DNA from: Veillonella parvula
GTDB taxonomy: Bacteria; Bacillota; Negativicutes; Veillonellales; Veillonellaceae
Reading direction: 5' to 3'
Length of the DNA: 64,000 nt
Assembly: GCF_036456085.1 (NCBI RefSeq)
Contig: NZ_CP138632.1
Span: 682,001 to 746,000 of the forward strand
Shown here piece after piece: positions 61,769-64,000 of this stretch. Position 1 is the first letter of the stretch, and every line of letters starts with the position of its first letter. The notes under the pieces are model-generated. The model was given only the letters and a program-made list of their open reading frames with translations, did not search any database and was not told the DNA's origin. A program made the position numbers and the translations under genes.

Positions 61769-63001
61769 TTATTGCTTCTTCAAATGCCTATCAAAAAAAT
61801 GAATCGTAGCCAACCAAGAATCCTTGCTCTCTTTCATCAGTAAACGCCAATCTTTTCGATAACGATGATTTGGTTGATAGGCCACCGTCAACATGTGACC
61901 TGTTTCATGATATTTTTTAAATATAATGTAGTGTCCTTTATAATGGGAGACAATATCATCAATTGCTGACGAAGCATCCCATATTTCATCAACAGTACTT
62001 CCGAGCAATAAGATTGGTGAATGAATTTGACCAACATCTATTCTAGCAGAGCAATCTTTAGGGAAGGTTTTTCTAAAAAGTTTACTGAACAGATAATCTC
62101 TAAGTCGAAACTTTTGATAGGAAAGTTCTTTTTGCAAATGCGTCCAAGAGGAAGTATGAGAGTTCCATTTTCCTTTTATTCCTTCATACACCACATCAGA
62201 GGGGGAATTTAGTACCAAGCATTGAACGTCATTAAAAAGGCTCTCCTCAGCTAAAACGAATTCTGCTCCCTTAGACCGTCCATAGATTCCAATGCTTTCA
62301 CTATCTACTTGAGGATGCTGACGTAGATAATCCTTTGCTCCCACAAGGCACTCTAAAGGAATACGTTCCAAATGTTTTGGTAACCCCTCTAAACCAAAGT
62401 AGGCAACTGCTAAGCAAATATAACCTCTGGAAGATAGAAGCTGAGCCATATTCTGTGCCTTTTCAATTCTTCCTTCACTACCGCTCACAATAATCAATGC
62501 CGGTGCTTTTAGTGACTTTTTATCATAAAATAGTCTCCCTTGAAAATGTTCCCCGTAAATATCTTGATGACTAATTTGCGAACTCATGTAACGTCTTGAG
62601 AAGGTTCTCTCTGCAATAACAGTATTTCCTTGCATAATTTTGATTTTCACAAAAAATTGATCCAGTAAAGGAATTTTAGAAAGAGAACTTGGGAGTTTCT
62701 TTTTCTTATTGGTCAAGGGCTTAGCATTAAAAAATAGTCCCATTGTTGAAATGCCTTCATAAGAGCCAGAACAAGATGGAGTTTGTGAAATATCAATAAT
62801 GCCATTCTTATCTGATACAAAAGTCCCTGTTGATCTCCATAAAACATCATGAGCTAAAAGCATGGGAGCATTGATACAATAATAATCAGTTAGGTACATC
62901 TCGACTCGATATGTTTCTCTTGGTTTTAAGCCATTGATGACAATATTGAAAGATTCGTCTGCTAACTCAGACTCTGAGATAAGTTCAATTTGTATAGTCA
63001 T
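61769..63001 (-). CDS. Acyl-CoA thioesterase/BAAT-family alpha/beta hydrolase
   Basis: A 410-residue protein with the two-domain layout of the acyl-CoA thioesterase / bile acid-CoA:amino acid N-acyltransferase family. Residues 1-140 are an immunoglobulin-like N domain; residues 150-410 are an alpha/beta hydrolase. The catalytic triad can be seen as Ser in IGIYGRSKGAEFVL (nucleophile elbow G-R-S-K-G), Asp in TVDEIWDASSA and His in YHETGHMLT. The nucleophile is Ser rather than Cys, favouring thioesterase over acyltransferase. AGAGGAAG lies just before the ATG. A MarR remnant lies 57 bases upstream on the same strand. Acyl substrate unknown. Confidence 0.85.
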   Translation of the reverse strand: MTIQIELISESELADESFNIVINGLKPRETYRVEMYLTDYYCINAPMLLAHDVLWRSTGTFVSDKNGIIDISQTPSCSGSYEGISTMGLFFNAKPLTNKKKKLPSSLSKIPLLDQFFVKIKIMQGNTVIAERTFSRRYMSSQISHQDIYGEHFQGRLFYDKKSLKAPALIIVSGSEGRIEKAQNMAQLLSSRGYICLAVAYFGLEGLPKHLERIPLECLVGAKDYLRQHPQVDSESIGIYGRSKGAEFVLAEESLFNDVQCLVLNSPSDVVYEGIKGKWNSHTSSWTHLQKELSYQKFRLRDYLFSKLFRKTFPKDCSARIDVGQIHSPILLLGSTVDEIWDASSAIDDIVSHYKGHYIIFKKYHETGHMLTVAYQPNHRYRKDWRLLMKESKDSWLATIHFFDRHLKKQ

Positions 63002-63057
63002 ATCTTCCTCTTTTTGTTAATGCTATTAACAATGTGTTTTTAAAATTACCGTGATTT

Positions 63058-63282
63058 TTACCACGGTAATTCTCGCCATACCTGTTCAACATCATCCGTC
63101 AGTTTCATAACCATTTGAAGGTCCTCCTCACTATAGTTTCTTAAAACTGAAAAAATGGCTTTTTCAATATGCTCCTGTTGCTCTTTATGGATATTAAAAA
63201 CTTCAACCACTTTTTTGGATAATATCAGATATTTATTTTTTTGCTTAATTGTAGAATGAAATTGAACACATAAAAAATCCAT
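63058..63282 (-). pseudogene. C-terminal fragment of a MarR-family regulator, truncated by an IS
   Basis: The readable part (KNKYLILSKKVVEVFNIHKE ... YSEEDLQMVMKLTDDVEQVW) matches the C-terminal wing end and dimerisation helices of MarR regulators. The DNA-binding N-terminal part is missing; upstream of about 63282 the sequence belongs to the IS30-type element. The original gene would have preceded the BAAT hydrolase in an operon, a usual regulator-target arrangement. The longer open frame into the IS (to 63357) is not a real start. The family call rests on pattern only. Confidence 0.6.
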
Positions 63283-63284
63283 AG

Positions 63285-64000
63285 TGAACCTTGTGTTATG
63301 ATTTAGGTGACTAATCAAAATATAACCGAGGTAATCACTATGGACTACAATAATCATAACACGACATTACACACAAACAAACACTTAAACTTCGAAGAAC
63401 GATTTTATTTAGAAAAGAGAATCGTTCTAGGAGATAGTATTGCTGCAATTTCACGTGCACTGGGCCGTTCTAGAACAACTATTTATACAGAATTAAAACG
63501 TGGTACTGTAATTCAAATTCGACATGGTAAATCTCAACTTGTATATTTAGCTGATTCTGGACAAGCAACATATGAATGACAACGTGTTGGCTCCTTTAAT
63601 ACCATGAGAATTGGTGCTATAGAATCTTTTATAAATTAGATTGAAAGCAAGACTCTAGCTGATCGTTGGTCATTTGATGCTGCTGTTGGATATGCTAAAC
63701 ATAAGGGGTTGTTTGTGCGTAATGAAATGGTTTGTACTAAAACTTTATATAACTATCTTCACAAAGGTGTATTAGGTATAAAAGCAATTGATTTACCATT
63801 GGTAGTACGGCGTTCCCAACGAAAATCTATTTCTAGAAAACATAAGCGAGAACTTGGTAAATCCATAGAACTTCGCGATCCTACTATTGAAACGCGCGAG
63901 GAATTCGGACATTGGGAATTAGATACCGTCCGTGGAACAAAAGATAAGACAGACCATATTTTAATCTCTTTACTTGAGCGTAAAAGCAGATTGTATGTGG
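63285..64000 (+). mobile_element. Second IS30-family element, left part (runs off the window)
   Basis: The element begins near 63285, where the MarR reading frame loses sense, and its transposase starts at 63340. The left inverted repeat cannot be confirmed because the right end is outside the window. The transposase carries two in-frame stops. Confidence 0.65.
63340..64000 (+). pseudogene. IS30-family transposase with two nonsense codons, partial
   Basis: From ATG 63340 the frame reads NFEERFYLEKRIVLGDSIAAI, then a helix-turn-helix (SRALGRSRTTIYTELKRG). It stops at TGA 63577-63579, where an Arg codon (CGA) is expected (YE-stop-QRVGS). It continues in the same frame to a TAG at 63637-63639. 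From there it is open through TKTLYNYLHKGVLGI and the first DDE block EFGHWELDTV to the window end. Two point nonsense mutations make it inactive. It is a different IS30 subgroup from the intact copy at 59414. Confidence 0.85.

Noticed and set aside
63058-63357. A 99-residue complete gene on the minus strand
   Set aside because: The first ~25 residues read through IS sequence; only the rest resembles MarR, so it is a fragment.
1-64000. tRNA or rRNA genes
   Set aside because: No cloverleaf with the conserved T-loop sequence and no rRNA segment was seen when reading the intergenic regions on both strands.

Overview
The window looks like chromosomal DNA of a Veillonella-type bacterium (Negativicutes, diderm Firmicutes). 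The evidence is mixed: low-GC, Firmicutes-style translation genes (strong AGGAGG ribosome binding sites, a short NusA, a rimP-nusA-ylxR-ylxQ-infB operon) sit beside a complete ADP-heptose/LPS inner-core pathway, which only an outer-membrane organism needs. A biotin-dependent pyruvate carboxylase and a dicarboxylate-type anion transporter also fit a lactate/C4-dicarboxylate lifestyle. The genus assignment is inference; no rRNA is present.

Layout. 1-3.7 kb: translation/transcription operon on the minus strand, with infB cut by the window edge. 3.9-8.6 kb: an unknown gene, a lytic transglycosylase, coaE and polA. 8.9-11.5 kb: plus-strand rpsT and a large kinase-phosphatase-ligase RNA repair enzyme. 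11.6-16 kb: purine/nucleoside salvage (adenine deaminase, NCS2 permease, deoB). 16-21.4 kb: NUDIX hydrolase, methyltransferase, dut, pnp, rpsO. 21.5-25.2 kb: ABC importer with two tandem paralogous binding lipoproteins. 25.3-28.2 kb: unknown small protein, M18 aminopeptidase, DEDDh exonuclease. 28.2-35.4 kb: LPS heptose operon (gmhA, hldE, hldD, gmhB, two GT9 heptosyltransferases) preceded by nrdR and a membrane-dipeptidase gene. 35.6-49 kb: pyc, second M18 aminopeptidase, DASS transporter, Mrp-type ATPase, aminotransferases, a TVP38 membrane protein, a hot-dog thioesterase and an FAH-family hydrolase. 48.5-50.7 kb: an operon of Zn-macrodomain, class M sirtuin and O6-alkylguanine-DNA methyltransferase. 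50.7-53.5 kb: exported double ABM-fold protein, B12-binding-type radical SAM enzyme, prolyl-tRNA deacylase.

The last 10 kb is accessory DNA. 53.5-58.3 kb holds five consecutive genes that resemble orphan immunity/interaction proteins (DUF4375/DMP19, SUKH, TPR-like, ankyrin). 58.7-64 kb holds a START-fold protein, an intact IS30-family element with 29-bp inverted repeats, a decayed IS200/IS605 transposase, a yjdF gene with a structured leader that appears able to mask its ribosome binding site, a BAAT-type acyl hydrolase, a MarR remnant, and a second, broken IS30-family transposase running off the right edge.

The most interesting systems are the one-polypeptide RNA end-healing and sealing enzyme, the macrodomain/SirTM/ogt operon (which lacks the lipoyl carrier genes usually found with SirTM), and the TPR-sharing SUKH/DUF4375 cluster. 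No rRNA, tRNA or CRISPR array was seen.
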